A stretch of DNA of 64,000 nt from Acidobacteria bacterium 13_1_20CM_3_53_8 (lineage in GTDB: Bacteria; Acidobacteriota; Blastocatellia; Pyrinomonadales; Pyrinomonadaceae), in assembly GCA_001920415.1 (NCBI GenBank), contig MNJR01000027.1:61966-125965 (forward strand), given 5' to 3'. Position numbers and translations under genes: made by a program. The number at the start of each line of letters is the position of its first letter. Within the stretch, counting starts at the first letter, position 1. The notes under the pieces are model-generated. The model was not told the origin of the DNA. It worked only from the letters and a program-made list of their open reading frames with translations, and made no database searches. Of the stretch, positions 28,270 through 37,778 are shown in pieces.

Positions 28270-30192
28270 ATGAAGCATCTCGTCAAACCGTTTTCGTGTC
28301 TCGCGCTCGGCCTCTGTTTGATTCTCTCTTTGCACGCGCAACAGCGCGCTACTACGCGAAGAGAGAGGACGACAAGCGCCGCGCCCATAACAGTAGCCGT
28401 TGATGCGACCGCCGCGCCGCGCGGACTCTTTCACGCGCATCTGGTTATCCCCGTTACAAGAGGGGCGCTCACGCTCTATTATCCGAAATGGATTCCGGGC
28501 GAGCATGGGCCAACCGGTCCAATAATGCAGTTAGCGGGACTGAAGTTTTCAGTTTCGGGGCGAACGATTCCGTGGCAGCGCGACGCGGTTGATATGTACG
28601 CGCTCCATTGCATGATACCTGCGGGCGTGCGCTCGCTCGATGTCTCGCTAGATTATTTATCTCCGGTCACGGCGTTCGCAGGCAATGGCTACGGCTTCAC
28701 GCCTAACGCCACGCAGCATCTGGCCGCAGTGCTCTGGAATCAGCTTCTGCTCTATCCGCAGGGACACGGTTCAGACGCGCTTACTTATCAAGCAAGCGTG
28801 CGACTGCCGCGCGGGTGGATGTACGGAACTGCGTTGCCCGTTGCTAGAGAGAGTGCGGAAGAGATTGACTTCGAGCCTGTAAAGCTTACCACTCTGATTG
28901 ATTCGCCGCTCATTGCGGGCGAGAATTTTCGAGGCATTCTGCTCTACGGAGACCCGAACTCAACCGTGCATCTTGATATTGTCGCAGATAACGCAGCCGA
29001 TCTTGCGATAAGCGAAGAGCTTGTTGATCGTTACAAGAAGTTGGTTGTGGAAGCAAACGCGCTATTCGGCGCGCACCATTATCGTCATTACCATTTTCTC
29101 TTGAGCTTGAGCAACGCGATGGTTATCAACGGGCTTGAGCATCACGAATCAAGCGATAACCGCGCACCCGAAACTATGCTGACGAACAGCGCGGCGTTTC
29201 TAAGATTTTCCACGCTGCTGCCGCATGAGTTCACACACTCTTGGAACGGAAAATATCGCCGTCCCGCAGGATTAGCCACGCCGGATTACCAGCAACCTAT
29301 GAGAGGCGAGCTATTATGGGTTTATGAAGGTCTGACACAATATCTTGGCAATGCTCTATTGACTTCCCGCAGCCGCTTGCGCTCCTTTGAAGATTCGCTC
29401 GATTACATAGCTTACGTCGCGGCGAATCTTGACACTCATCGCGGGCGCGAGTGGCGTCCGCTCGCTGATACTGCAACGGGTGCGCAGATTCTCTATGGCG
29501 CTCCAGACGATTGGTCTTCGTGGCGACGCGGCGCAGAGTATTACGATGAAGGATTACTAATCTGGCTCGAAGCGGACACTATCATCAGACAACAGAGCAA
29601 TGGGAGTCGTTCGCTGGACGATTTCTGTAGAGCCTTTCACGGCGGACAGAGCGGCGCGCCAAAAGTTTTACCGTACACTTTTGATGATGTAGTCGCGGCG
29701 CTCAATCGTGCTGCGCCTTATGACTGGCGCGGATTCTTCACCAGCCGAATCAATAACGTCAACCCGCATCCTCCGCTCGGCGGAATTGAGCGAAGCGGAT
29801 GGAAGCTTGTCTATACGGATGTTCCGAACGCATATGTCCGAGTACGCGAGCTAACCACCAAGACTCTGAATCTGAGTTTCTCAATCGGCCTATGGCTGAA
29901 GGAGGACGGGACTGTGACGGACATCGTTCACGGTTCGATAGCAGATCAGATTGAAATGGCTCCCGGCGTGAAAGTGGTTTCTGTTAACGGACAAGCCTGG
30001 TCGCCTGAAGCTATGCGCAACGCTGTGCGAGCTACGAAAAATTCTTCCGCGCCGCTTCAGTTGGTTGTGGAGACTGGAGGGCAGCAGGTGGCTTTTCGTT
30101 TGAACTATCACGATGGCGAAAGATACCCACATCTAGTGCGCGACGAGACGCGCACAGACCTGCTCGCACAGATTTTGAAACCGCTGACGTAA
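28270..30192 (+). CDS. M61-family (glycyl aminopeptidase-like) metallopeptidase with PDZ domain
   Basis: Predicted 640 residues from ATG 28270, chosen because GAGGGA precedes it and a signal peptide follows (PFSCLALGLCLILSLHA). The N-terminal beta domain carries the family's PKWIPGEHGPTGP stretch. The zinc site is HEFTH at about 319-323, with the third ligand region LLWVYEGLTQYLG about 30 residues on. A PDZ-like domain occupies roughly 520-610 (GLWLKEDGTVTDIVHGSIA). M61 enzymes are periplasmic or exported aminopeptidases preferring small N-terminal residues. It is followed, after a large hairpin, by an S9 peptidase in the same direction. Confidence 0.92.
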   Translation: MKHLVKPFSCLALGLCLILSLHAQQRATTRRERTTSAAPITVAVDATAAPRGLFHAHLVIPVTRGALTLYYPKWIPGEHGPTGPIMQLAGLKFSVSGRTIPWQRDAVDMYALHCMIPAGVRSLDVSLDYLSPVTAFAGNGYGFTPNATQHLAAVLWNQLLLYPQGHGSDALTYQASVRLPRGWMYGTALPVARESAEEIDFEPVKLTTLIDSPLIAGENFRGILLYGDPNSTVHLDIVADNAADLAISEELVDRYKKLVVEANALFGAHHYRHYHFLLSLSNAMVINGLEHHESSDNRAPETMLTNSAAFLRFSTLLPHEFTHSWNGKYRRPAGLATPDYQQPMRGELLWVYEGLTQYLGNALLTSRSRLRSFEDSLDYIAYVAANLDTHRGREWRPLADTATGAQILYGAPDDWSSWRRGAEYYDEGLLIWLEADTIIRQQSNGSRSLDDFCRAFHGGQSGAPKVLPYTFDDVVAALNRAAPYDWRGFFTSRINNVNPHPPLGGIERSGWKLVYTDVPNAYVRVRELTTKTLNLSFSIGLWLKEDGTVTDIVHGSIADQIEMAPGVKVVSVNGQAWSPEAMRNAVRATKNSSAPLQLVVETGGQQVAFRLNYHDGERYPHLVRDETRTDLLAQILKPLT

Positions 30193-30207
30193 TACTGAAG
30201 TCTGCGT

Positions 30208-30344
30208 ATAACTAAGCCGCGCTAGTGGCTGGATGAATTTAGCCCGGCTTTTCAAAGCCGGGAATACTGATGATTGTGGCCGATTCTCACCCGGCTTTGA
30301 AAAGCCGGGCTAAATTCATCCAGCCACTAGCGCGGCTTAGTTAT
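30208..30344. repeat. perfect 55-bp inverted repeat
   Basis: The arms are exactly complementary over 55 nt with a 27-nt loop (30263-30289). Each arm contains AATTTAGCCCGGC and its own small hairpin CCCGGCTTTTCAAAGCCGGG. The same TTTAGCCCGGCTTTTCAAAG unit reappears at 38884-39108. It lies between the M61 and S9 peptidase genes. Confidence 0.93.
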
Positions 30345-30396
30345 GTACACGCTTCACGTAATATTTGGTGTGAACTTGCACAGAGGGTGAAAATTG

Positions 30397-32565
30397 ATGA
30401 AAAAGATTCTCAGTCCGTCTTTGATTCTGTTGCTTCTTCTGCTTCCGTTCGTTAAAGCTCAAACGCAAAGTGCGGAGCACAGGCGTGGCATCACGCCGGA
30501 GGATTACTACTCGTTTGAATTCTTGAATGATCCTCACATTTCGCCCGACGGCAAACTCATCGCTTACGTCGTCACGGCCATTGACCAGAGACAGAACCGC
30601 CGCCAGTCGAATATCTGGGTTGCAGCAACAGACGGAAGCCAGCCGCCGCGCGCATTCACCACGAGCGCGCAGTCTTCAAACTCTCCGCGTTGGAGTCCTG
30701 ACGGACAATATTTAGCGTTTCTTTCATCAAGACCCGCAGGGACTGAAACAAACGCAAACGCGCCGGGCGCTTCAACGATGCAGACTCCTTCCGCGACTCC
30801 CACGCCTGCCAGCAGTCCGACCGCGCCCGCTTCTCCGGGCATCACCAGCGCTCAGGCGACTGCGGCTGCTGAAACTCCACGATCTCAAATCTATCTTCTT
30901 CCTATGCAGGGAGGCGAGGCGCGTCGCGTGACCAATCTCAAGAACGGAGTGAACTCGTTTCAATGGTCGCCAGACGGCACGCGCTTCGTAGTAGTCAGCC
31001 GCATTGGGGCAAGCGACGCGCAGCAATCACGCAGCGACGTTCGCCACTACTTTCATCTTTCATACAAATTCAACGACACGGGCTGGTTCGATGATCATCG
31101 CGGCCATCTCTGGGTAGTTGATGCGCGCAACGGAGCGGCGAAGCAGATAACTTCCGGCGAAGAGTGGAATGACTCAGACCCGCAGTGGTCGCCCGACGGG
31201 ACAAAAATAGCTTTCGTATCGGATCGCACAGGGCACGCTTTCGACGAGAGCCGCAACACGGACGTTTGGGTTATAAGCGCCGAAGGCGGAAGGCTCACTA
31301 AAATTTCCGATCACGACGAATCGGACGAAAGCCCTCGATGGTCGCCCGATGGAAAGCAGATTGCTTTCACGGGTCAAATTCACGAACGAGACCATCCGAA
31401 AATCTGGCTCGCGCCGAGCACGGGCAACGCACATTCCGTATTGGCCGCTCAAGACCTTGATCTGATTCCATCAAATCTTACTTGGGCAGAACAGGGACGA
31501 GCACTCTATTTCGAGACGGGCGTCAGAGGCGAGTACCACATCTTTCGCGTTGACGTTGCTACAAAATCGCTCAAGCAGGTGACGCATGGGCCAAGAGCAG
31601 TGCGCAACTTTGACATCAACGACCGCACGGGGCGCATGGTCTACATGGTCAACGATTTTTCTCATCTGGATGATCTCTACGCGGCGAACATGGACGGCGC
31701 GGGCGAGCGAGCAATAACGCACCTCAATCAAAGACTCTGGAGACAGTTGGAGCTTCAAGACGTTGAGCGATTCACTTACAAGGGCGCGGACGGCTGGGAC
31801 GTTGACGGCTTTATCGCAAAGCCCTTGGGATGGAAGCCCGGCAAAAAGTATCCGACTATCTTGAGCATACATGGCGGCCCGGCGGGGCAATATGGCGTTG
31901 ACTGGTTTCATGAGTTTCAGGTTTATGCTGCGCGCGGCTGGGCTGTTCTATACACGAATCCGCGCGGCTCTACAGGCTACGGCCAGCGATTCGAGCGCGG
32001 CATAGAAAACGAATGGGGACACAACGATTACACTGACATCATGAACGGCGTCGAAGCCGCGCTCGCAAAATACCCCTGGATTGATCGCGACCGTCTGGGC
32101 GTGACGGGCGGCTCTTACGGTGGGTTTATGACGAACTGGATAGTAGGCCACACCAACATGTTCAAAGCCGCAGTCACCTTGCGCAGTCTCTCCAACTTCA
32201 TCAGCGACGAAGGCACGCGCGACGGCGCATACGGCCACCGTGCAGATTTCGGCGGCGACCTTTTTGAAAGATTCGACCTCTTCTGGGATCGCTCGCCACT
32301 GAAGTACGTCAAAAACGTGCGCACGCCTATCTTGATTCTTCACTCAGACAACGACTATCGCGTGCCGCTCGAACAGGCAGAGCAGTGGTTCCGAGCGCTA
32401 CAGCATTACGGCGTACAATCCGAGTTGGTCATCTTCCCGCGCGAGAACCACAATCTAACGCGCACGGGCGAGCCAAAGCATCTGGTCGAAAGTTTGAACT
32501 GGCAAATCTACTGGTTCGACCGTTTTCTGAACGGAAACTCTTCGGCTGTCCCGCCAGACCGTTGA
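30397..32565 (+). CDS. S9 (prolyl oligopeptidase-family) serine peptidase
   Basis: Predicted 722 residues from ATG 30397 with GAGGG upstream. The signal peptide is ILSPSLILLLLLLPFVKA. An N-terminal beta-propeller of WD40-like PD40 repeats follows (SPRWSPDGQYLAF, SPRWSPDGKQIAF and others), interrupted by a low-complexity Ala/Pro/Thr-rich insert around 125-165. The alpha/beta-hydrolase domain occupies the last 260 residues. The catalytic triad is Ser573 in GGSYGGFMT, Asp653 in HSDNDYRVP and His685 in RENHNL. This is the S9C acylaminoacyl/dipeptidyl peptidase layout. It probably digests short peptides outside the cytoplasm together with the preceding M61 enzyme. Confidence 0.93.
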   Translation: MKKILSPSLILLLLLLPFVKAQTQSAEHRRGITPEDYYSFEFLNDPHISPDGKLIAYVVTAIDQRQNRRQSNIWVAATDGSQPPRAFTTSAQSSNSPRWSPDGQYLAFLSSRPAGTETNANAPGASTMQTPSATPTPASSPTAPASPGITSAQATAAAETPRSQIYLLPMQGGEARRVTNLKNGVNSFQWSPDGTRFVVVSRIGASDAQQSRSDVRHYFHLSYKFNDTGWFDDHRGHLWVVDARNGAAKQITSGEEWNDSDPQWSPDGTKIAFVSDRTGHAFDESRNTDVWVISAEGGRLTKISDHDESDESPRWSPDGKQIAFTGQIHERDHPKIWLAPSTGNAHSVLAAQDLDLIPSNLTWAEQGRALYFETGVRGEYHIFRVDVATKSLKQVTHGPRAVRNFDINDRTGRMVYMVNDFSHLDDLYAANMDGAGERAITHLNQRLWRQLELQDVERFTYKGADGWDVDGFIAKPLGWKPGKKYPTILSIHGGPAGQYGVDWFHEFQVYAARGWAVLYTNPRGSTGYGQRFERGIENEWGHNDYTDIMNGVEAALAKYPWIDRDRLGVTGGSYGGFMTNWIVGHTNMFKAAVTLRSLSNFISDEGTRDGAYGHRADFGGDLFERFDLFWDRSPLKYVKNVRTPILILHSDNDYRVPLEQAEQWFRALQHYGVQSELVIFPRENHNLTRTGEPKHLVESLNWQIYWFDRFLNGNSSAVPPDR

Positions 32566-32602
32566 GATGTAGGTCACTCGAAGAAATTACTGACAGCAGC
32601 TT

Positions 32603-33301
32603 ATGAACCGAGAATCGAAGCGCAAACTGCTTATTGATTTGCTGAGACGTAAAGCCTCAGAGATGCAAGGGGAGTTGAGTGCTTTGAAGAAAGGCAGCAA
32701 AGATTTAAAGCGTCCAGATTTCATCTGGCATTTTCTCTTGCAGAGTTTTGCGACAATGGGCAACGCCAGAGGTTGGAAAGGCTTGATTGAAGACCAAAGA
32801 AATTACGTTCGCGTTTCTTTCGAGTCTCTATCAGAATTAAATTCTGAAAAGCGCGTCAAGGTGATTGAAAGCGTCTTACGTGATGCTAAGGTCAGAATGC
32901 CTCGACAAAAAGCTCAATGGTTAAGCCTAAACTGTGATCTGATAATTGAAATGGGTGGTTTAGAGCAGGCTAGGTATAAAGCGCTAGCCTGTGTTGGAAC
33001 TGAAGCCAAAATAGGTTTCATGAAGCACTTCTATGGGATTGGAGATAAGTACGCCAGAAATATTTGGATGGATGTCTATCATCCAGATTTTCGTAATTCG
33101 ATAGCAGTAGATGAGCGTATCAAAAAAATCACTATGGCATTGGGCTACACATTTACAAATTACATAGCTCATGAGCAATTTTATCTTGAGATAGCACGAG
33201 AAGCTAATCTTCAAGGTTGGGAGGTAGACCGCCTCCTATACAATTACAAGGACTGGTTTCTATCAAAGTTGAATCGAACCTGTGATAAATTGTCCACGTG
33301 A
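32603..33301 (+). CDS. HhH-GPD-like hypothetical protein
   Basis: Predicted 232 residues, largely helical. Residues about 142-175 contain FYGIGDKYARNIWMDVYHP followed by SIAVDERIKKI. This resembles the helix-hairpin-helix and following Asp segment of HhH-GPD DNA glycosylases (G-I-G-x-K then V-D-x-R). The N-terminal half matches nothing that I recognise. GC content is lower than in the neighbours. The TGA stop overlaps the GTG start of the HicA-like toxin gene, so this gene, the toxin and the antitoxin form one coupled unit. Whether it has glycosylase activity or is only a DNA-binding fold cannot be decided from sequence alone. Confidence 0.75.
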   Translation: MNRESKRKLLIDLLRRKASEMQGELSALKKGSKDLKRPDFIWHFLLQSFATMGNARGWKGLIEDQRNYVRVSFESLSELNSEKRVKVIESVLRDAKVRMPRQKAQWLSLNCDLIIEMGGLEQARYKALACVGTEAKIGFMKHFYGIGDKYARNIWMDVYHPDFRNSIAVDERIKKITMALGYTFTNYIAHEQFYLEIAREANLQGWEVDRLLYNYKDWFLSKLNRTCDKLST

Positions 33302-33552
33302 GCAAGCATGACAAGTTGCTGCTGCAAATCTTGCAAGGGCGGTCTGATACCAATATTCCCTTTGAGGATTTGCGCCGTTTGTTGCTCCACTTGGGTTTTG
33401 AGGAGCGCATCAGAGGTAGCCACCATATATTCAGAAAAAGCGGGATTGAGGAGAAGATCAATTTGCAGCGCGATGATGGGAAGGCCAAAGTTTATCAAGT
33501 CCGCCAAGTCAGAAATATTCTGCTAAAGTATAAGCTGGGAGGCGAGCAGTAA
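33298..33552 (+). CDS. hicA: HicA-type mRNA interferase toxin
   Basis: Predicted 84 residues from a GTG start overlapping the previous stop (GTGA). The HicA dsRNA-binding-like fold is recognisable: LRRLLLHLGFEERIRGSHHIFRK, with the conserved G-S-H-H-I-F catalytic region, followed by KVYQVRQVRNILLKY. It is slightly longer than minimal HicA toxins (about 60-80 residues). HicA cleaves mRNA and is neutralised by HicB. The antitoxin gene starts at the last base of its stop codon, the normal toxin-first order of this system. Confidence 0.85.
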   Translation: MSKHDKLLLQILQGRSDTNIPFEDLRRLLLHLGFEERIRGSHHIFRKSGIEEKINLQRDDGKAKVYQVRQVRNILLKYKLGGEQ

Positions 33553-33764
33553 TGCATAAGTACGAGATCATCATATATTGGAGTAGAGAGGATCAAGTGT
33601 TCGTCGCTGAAGTGCCTGAACTGCCCGGTTGTATGGCGCACGGAAACACACAGCAGGAAGCTTTGGCACATGCTAATGAAGCCATTCAACTCTGGATAGA
33701 TACGGCGCAAGAATTCGGTGATCCGATTCCAGAACCTAAGGGAGAACGCCTGATATTTGCGTAG
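33552..33764 (+). CDS. hicB: HicB-type antitoxin
   Basis: Predicted 70 residues with a full HicB partial-RNase-H fold: YEIIIYWSREDQVFVAEVPE, then LPGCMAHGNTQQEALAHANEAI. There is no C-terminal DNA-binding domain, so autoregulation through HicB is unlikely unless another factor helps; short HicB proteins of this kind are common. The ATG shares one base with the hicA stop (TAATG). Confidence 0.9.
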   Translation: MHKYEIIIYWSREDQVFVAEVPELPGCMAHGNTQQEALAHANEAIQLWIDTAQEFGDPIPEPKGERLIFA

Positions 33765-33984
33765 GTACTTCTAGCAGCGTCTAGCCAGTTCTCACAGCCG
33801 AACGCGCCCCTGCGGCTTCAGTATACGGGTGTTTTACTGTTGGGTGCGCGACTGCTCATCTCTCCTCATGTCAATGTAAACACCATCATATCTCCCATCT
33901 CTTCCGTGCAAAATCATTTGCAACTGGCGTCTTTCAAGTTTGAATCCAGGAATCCCGCACAAGTCTTTAGGAGGTTAAGAATCA

Positions 33985-34557
33985 ATGAAAAGCTGGAGTA
34001 AACGTATAGCGCTGGTTGCGCTGCTGCTTGCGACGAGCATCTCTGTTCTGGCGGATGTTCCCAACCCGAATGGACATAAATCTTCAAGAAGTTCTGGCAT
34101 CAAGACCTTTATGCACCTATCGCCGGACGTACATGCTACAGAAGCCAAGCTTATTATCCCGCGTAGCCTGCTCAGGCAAATGAGCGCGCAAACCGAAGGC
34201 AGTGACTCACAGAGCGCTGCTGCGATGCAACGCATCTTCAACATAAGTGGCGCGCAGACAATCATGGCCGGAATCTTTCTTTCGTTAGCGTTAGCGTTCG
34301 GAGGCATGTGGCTTGTACGCTCTCGCGCAGCGTCCGGCAAACCTGCTCGCGCGGCGTTGGGCATTGCGCTGCTGGTGCTCTGCGGAGCTTGCGCCGGTAT
34401 CGCCTATGCGAATGCAGGCCCGCCGCCCGTTGCTCGTTCGCTGACTTCAAAGATTCTGATTCAGGAGGCACAGCCGTATGGCGCAGGCGGCGAGGTAAAA
34501 GTTGAAGTGAGCGATGACACCAACACTATCACGCTGGTGCTGCCCATACAGCATTAG
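33985..34557 (+). CDS. exported/membrane hypothetical protein
   Basis: Predicted 190 residues with GGAGG about 12 nt upstream. A signal peptide (IALVALLLATSISVLA) is followed by a hydrophilic segment, then two membrane helices (GIFLSLALAFGGMWLV near 93-108 and AALGIALLVLCGACAGIAYA near 120-140) and a periplasmic-looking tail ending VEVSDDTNTITLVLPIQH. No family is recognised. It is followed by two further membrane-protein genes in the same direction, but a hairpin lies between. Confidence 0.78.
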   Translation: MKSWSKRIALVALLLATSISVLADVPNPNGHKSSRSSGIKTFMHLSPDVHATEAKLIIPRSLLRQMSAQTEGSDSQSAAAMQRIFNISGAQTIMAGIFLSLALAFGGMWLVRSRAASGKPARAALGIALLVLCGACAGIAYANAGPPPVARSLTSKILIQEAQPYGAGGEVKVEVSDDTNTITLVLPIQH

Positions 34558-34570
34558 TACGAAAGGAAGA

Positions 34571-34682
34571 GAGGTCGGAGGTCAGATGTTAGATGTCAGT
34601 GATTGACGATGAAATCTTAATCTGAAATCTCAAATTTGAGATTTGAAATGTTTTTACTGACCTCTAACCTCTGACCTCCGTC
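34571..34682. repeat. heptad hairpin, GAGGTCA type
   Basis: The left arm is GAGGTCG, GAGGTCA, GATGTTA, GATGTCA units; the right arm is TGACCTC-type units. The centre contains the palindrome AATCTCAAATTTGAGATT. The right arm ends two nt before the next ATG, so that gene has no separate ribosome-binding site; its initiation region is part of the stem. Confidence 0.85.
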
Positions 34683-34684
34683 AG

Positions 34685-35707
34685 ATGCAGAACATAGCAA
34701 GCAACATCACGCTCGCTCACGATAGACGCACAAAATGGTTCGCGCCGCGCTTTGCCGTCTCATTCTTAATCTTCTGCCTGATTGCCGCGCTGCTTATAGC
34801 TTGGAGGCCGATACAGCTTTCAATCGCCACAGTATTCCTCTTCGCAGGCCCGCACAACTGGATTGAGTTTCGATACTTTTTAGGAAAAATGCCCGCGCGG
34901 TGGGGAAGATCAAAGCTCTTCTACGCGGTGGGCTTGGGAGGCGTCAGTGTTTTGACTGCGGGTTACGTCGCGCTCTTTAGTTTGGGCCAATCCTGGTACT
35001 TGAATGAGACGGCTTGGACTGTGAGCATAGCGCTGTGGAACACTGTGATGCTGCTGTGGCTCGCGTCCTTAGTTCATCTGCGAGCAAAACAGATGAAGAG
35101 GCGCGATTGGTCATGGGCTTTCGCCGCAGGCTTCGCGCTGTGTGCTGTAGCATGGACAGCGCCTTTGCTGTTCAGTCTTGCGCTTGTCTATCTGCACCCG
35201 CTCGTTGCGCTATGGTTTCTAGAGCGCGAGATAAAGCGCAAGCGCCCCCGATGGCTAAGGACTTATCACCTATGCCTTGCTATGTTGCCGCTCCTGCTTC
35301 TGTTCATGTGGTCGCAGTTGGCCGGAGCGCAGAATTTATCTGGCGATGACGCTCTATCATGGCGCATCACGCAGCACGCGGGTGCAGGAATTCTGATGGG
35401 CGTCTCAAGCCGATTGCTCGTAGCAACTCACGTCTTTCTGGAAACGATTCATTACGGCGTGTGGCTCGTGCTGATTCCTATGATTGGCATGGGCGGCTCT
35501 CTCTGGCGAACAGAAAAGATTCCGCTTGCGACTCATCGAAACGGCTGGTCGCGCGCGGTGCGGGCTGCTCTATTCTTAAGCCTCTTCGTTGTGCTTGCTT
35601 TGTGGGTTGGCTTCATCAGGGATTACACCATAACGCGCGACATATATTTCACCTTCGCAATGGCGCATGTTCTGGCCGAAGCCCCGTTTCTTATTCGTCT
35701 TTTGTAG
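34685..35707 (+). CDS. polytopic membrane protein
   Basis: Predicted 340 residues with about nine to ten hydrophobic segments from residue 22 to the C-terminus. An N-terminal motif, AGPHNWIEFRYFLGKMPARW, follows the first two helices and looks family-specific, though I cannot name the family. No transporter signature is visible. The start lies directly after the heptad hairpin. It ends 11 nt before the next membrane-protein gene, so they are probably one operon. Confidence 0.8.
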   Translation: MQNIASNITLAHDRRTKWFAPRFAVSFLIFCLIAALLIAWRPIQLSIATVFLFAGPHNWIEFRYFLGKMPARWGRSKLFYAVGLGGVSVLTAGYVALFSLGQSWYLNETAWTVSIALWNTVMLLWLASLVHLRAKQMKRRDWSWAFAAGFALCAVAWTAPLLFSLALVYLHPLVALWFLEREIKRKRPRWLRTYHLCLAMLPLLLLFMWSQLAGAQNLSGDDALSWRITQHAGAGILMGVSSRLLVATHVFLETIHYGVWLVLIPMIGMGGSLWRTEKIPLATHRNGWSRAVRAALFLSLFVVLALWVGFIRDYTITRDIYFTFAMAHVLAEAPFLIRLL

Positions 35708-35718
35708 AGTTAGATGAA

Positions 35719-36192
35719 ATGTTGGCGGCGCTGGCTCTCTATCTTATCAGCTTCAACGCTTTGGGCTTTGATCTAGCGGCAGAGCCTACGCTTACGACAT
35801 CGCGTCCGAGCGATCTATGGCTCTTTCTTCCTCTGGGCTATCTTCTAAGCGTGGCGATTGAAACTCCAGTCCTTATCATTGGTCTATCGAAAACTTTTAG
35901 TTTCAAACAGCGCCTCTTCGCAGGTCTATGGCTCACGGCCTGCACCTACCCCGTTGTAGTGCTGGTCTTGCCAATACTTTTCGCCTACAGCATGCGCAGT
36001 ATCTATTTATTAGTTGCTGAAACGTTCGCGCCCGCAGCCGAGTGCGCTCTGTTCTGGCTGGCTTTTCACAAGAAGATGGAATCGAGTTTGAAAACTATTT
36101 TGCGCAACTTCGCTGTTATCACTCTTGCCAATCTGCTTTCGTTCGGCGCAGGCGAGATATTGAATGCCACTCGATGGTTCGGACTATTCTGA
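35719..36192 (+). CDS. small polytopic membrane protein
   Basis: Predicted 157 residues from ATG 35719 with at least four membrane helices (LAALALYLISFNALGF, WLFLPLGYLLSVAIETPVLI, LWLTACTYPVVVLVLPILFA, FAVITLANLLSFGAG). No family is recognised. It follows the 34685 gene by 11 nt with no ribosome site stronger than AGATGAA, consistent with translational coupling. The longer frame upstream is the out-of-frame reading of the preceding gene and is not used. Confidence 0.72.
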   Translation: MLAALALYLISFNALGFDLAAEPTLTTSRPSDLWLFLPLGYLLSVAIETPVLIIGLSKTFSFKQRLFAGLWLTACTYPVVVLVLPILFAYSMRSIYLLVAETFAPAAECALFWLAFHKKMESSLKTILRNFAVITLANLLSFGAGEILNATRWFGLF

Positions 36193-36228
36193 ATGAAAGT
36201 ATAGAATTAGTATCGCCCGCGACAAGCT

Positions 36229-36341
36229 AAGGCAAAAGTAAAAAGGTAAAAGTCAAAAGGAAGGCTGAAACCACTTTCAATTTATAATTCACGCCGCAGG
36301 CGTGCCTTCACTTTTACCTTTTGCCTTTTTACTTTTGCCTT
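36229..36341. repeat. heptad hairpin, AAAAGTA/GGCAAAAG type, inverted relative to 19203
   Basis: The arms are AAGGCAAAAGTAAAAAGG against its complement. The core (AAGGCTGAAACCAC, then AATTCACGCCGCAGGCGTG) is the reverse complement of the core at 19203-19350 with a few changes. The right arm ends 12 nt before the APC permease start. Confidence 0.83.
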
Positions 36342-36353
36342 CTTCTAGATGAG

Positions 36354-37778
36354 ATGACAGAGCATGTGGCTTCAAACGCACAGCCGAAATTAGCGCGCAG
36401 GCTCGGACTGTTCGACGCGACGATGATAGTGATGGGCGGGATAATTGGCTCAGGCATCTTCATCAATCCTTACGTCGTCGCGCGACAGGTTCACACGCCG
36501 TTTCTCATACTGGGCGCGTGGCTCATGGGCGGACTCATTGCGCTCGCGGGCGCGTTCATCTACGCCGAACTCGCAGACCGCTATCCAGACGTTGGCGGAC
36601 AATATGCTTACCTGCGCGAGGCTTATCATCCTTCGGTCGCTTTTCTTTACGGCTGGGCGCTGCTGCTGGTGACGCAGACGGGCGGGATGGCCGCCGTGGC
36701 CGTAACCTTCGCGCGCTATTTTCTGGAGATAACGCGCTCATCATTAGACGATAAAGTTGTTGCAGCGCTTGCGCTTCTATTGCTGACAATCATCAATTGC
36801 TTTGGAGTTCGCGCGGGAAGCAGCGTGCAGAACGGTCTGATGGTGCTGAAGATTCTGGCGATTGCCGCGCTCGTAGTTTGCGGACTCTTCTTTGTGAGCG
36901 CGCCGCATGGAACATTTGGGCCAACTCTTGATCGTCCCGTTTCGTTCGGCCTTCTGACGGCGATGGGCGCGGCTATGACGCCCGTTATGTTCGCATATGG
37001 CGGGTGGCAGACAGCAAGCTTTGTCGCGGGCGAGATGCGCGATCCTCGGCGCGATCTTGCGCGCGGTCTAATCATAGGCGTCATAGGCGTTGTGCTGATT
37101 TACATGGCTGTGAATTTCGTCTGCCTTTATGTTCTGGGCGAGGACGGGCTGGCACAGACCACAACGCCTGCGTCGGCTGTGATGCGTCTGGCTCTGGGCG
37201 AGCGCGGCGCGGCCTTGATAGCCGTAGGTATAACGATTTCAACTCTTGGATTTTTAAGCCAGGGAATGCTGACAGCGCCGCGAGTCTATTTCGCAATGGC
37301 CGAGGATGGTCTATTTTTCAAGAGCGTCGCATGGCTGAGCAAGCGTACGCGCGTGCCTGTTCTTGCGATTGCGATTCAAGGAGCGTTCGCCATAGTGATT
37401 GCGGTATGGGGCAAGTACGAACAGATACTCAATTACGTGGTCTCTGTGGATTTCATCTGGTTCGGATTGACCGCCGCCTCGCTCTTCGTCTTTCGTCGTA
37501 GAGCAGTTGAAGCGCGCAAAGTTGAAAGAGAGATGAACAGTCAAGCGAGCGTGTTGATGACAACGAAAGAATCAACCGTTGATTCAACTACGAATTCAAC
37601 CGTCGTACGCTTTCGCGTGCCCGGACATCCCTGGACGACTGCTCTGTTCACGGCAGCGTGCGCGTTGATTGTTCTCAGCACTGTCTATAAATATCCTGCC
37701 AACAGTAGCATTGGTCTATTAATTGTCATCGCAGGGATTCCCGTATACTTTTTCTGGCGATGGTGGAGGCGCAAATGA
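36354..37778 (+). CDS. APC-superfamily amino acid permease
   Basis: Predicted 474 residues from ATG 36354; upstream in-frame codons lie in the hairpin. Twelve or so membrane helices are visible. The first carries the APC substrate-site motif MIVMGGIIGSGIFINPYVVA. The broken helix 6 region reads MFAYGGWQTASFVAGEMRDP, also typical. The DATMIV start and GWALLLVTQTGGMAAVAVTF helix place it near LAT/Cat-type transporters. Its substrate is probably an amino acid or polyamine. Its stop overlaps the start of a PLP aminotransferase, suggesting that the imported compound is transaminated. Confidence 0.9.
   Translation: MTEHVASNAQPKLARRLGLFDATMIVMGGIIGSGIFINPYVVARQVHTPFLILGAWLMGGLIALAGAFIYAELADRYPDVGGQYAYLREAYHPSVAFLYGWALLLVTQTGGMAAVAVTFARYFLEITRSSLDDKVVAALALLLLTIINCFGVRAGSSVQNGLMVLKILAIAALVVCGLFFVSAPHGTFGPTLDRPVSFGLLTAMGAAMTPVMFAYGGWQTASFVAGEMRDPRRDLARGLIIGVIGVVLIYMAVNFVCLYVLGEDGLAQTTTPASAVMRLALGERGAALIAVGITISTLGFLSQGMLTAPRVYFAMAEDGLFFKSVAWLSKRTRVPVLAIAIQGAFAIVIAVWGKYEQILNYVVSVDFIWFGLTAASLFVFRRRAVEARKVEREMNSQASVLMTTKESTVDSTTNSTVVRFRVPGHPWTTALFTAACALIVLSTVYKYPANSSIGLLIVIAGIPVYFFWRWWRRK

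Noticed and set aside
35359-35718. N-terminal extension of the 35719 membrane protein
   Set aside because: It is an out-of-frame reading of the preceding membrane-protein gene; the hydrophobic protein begins at 35719.
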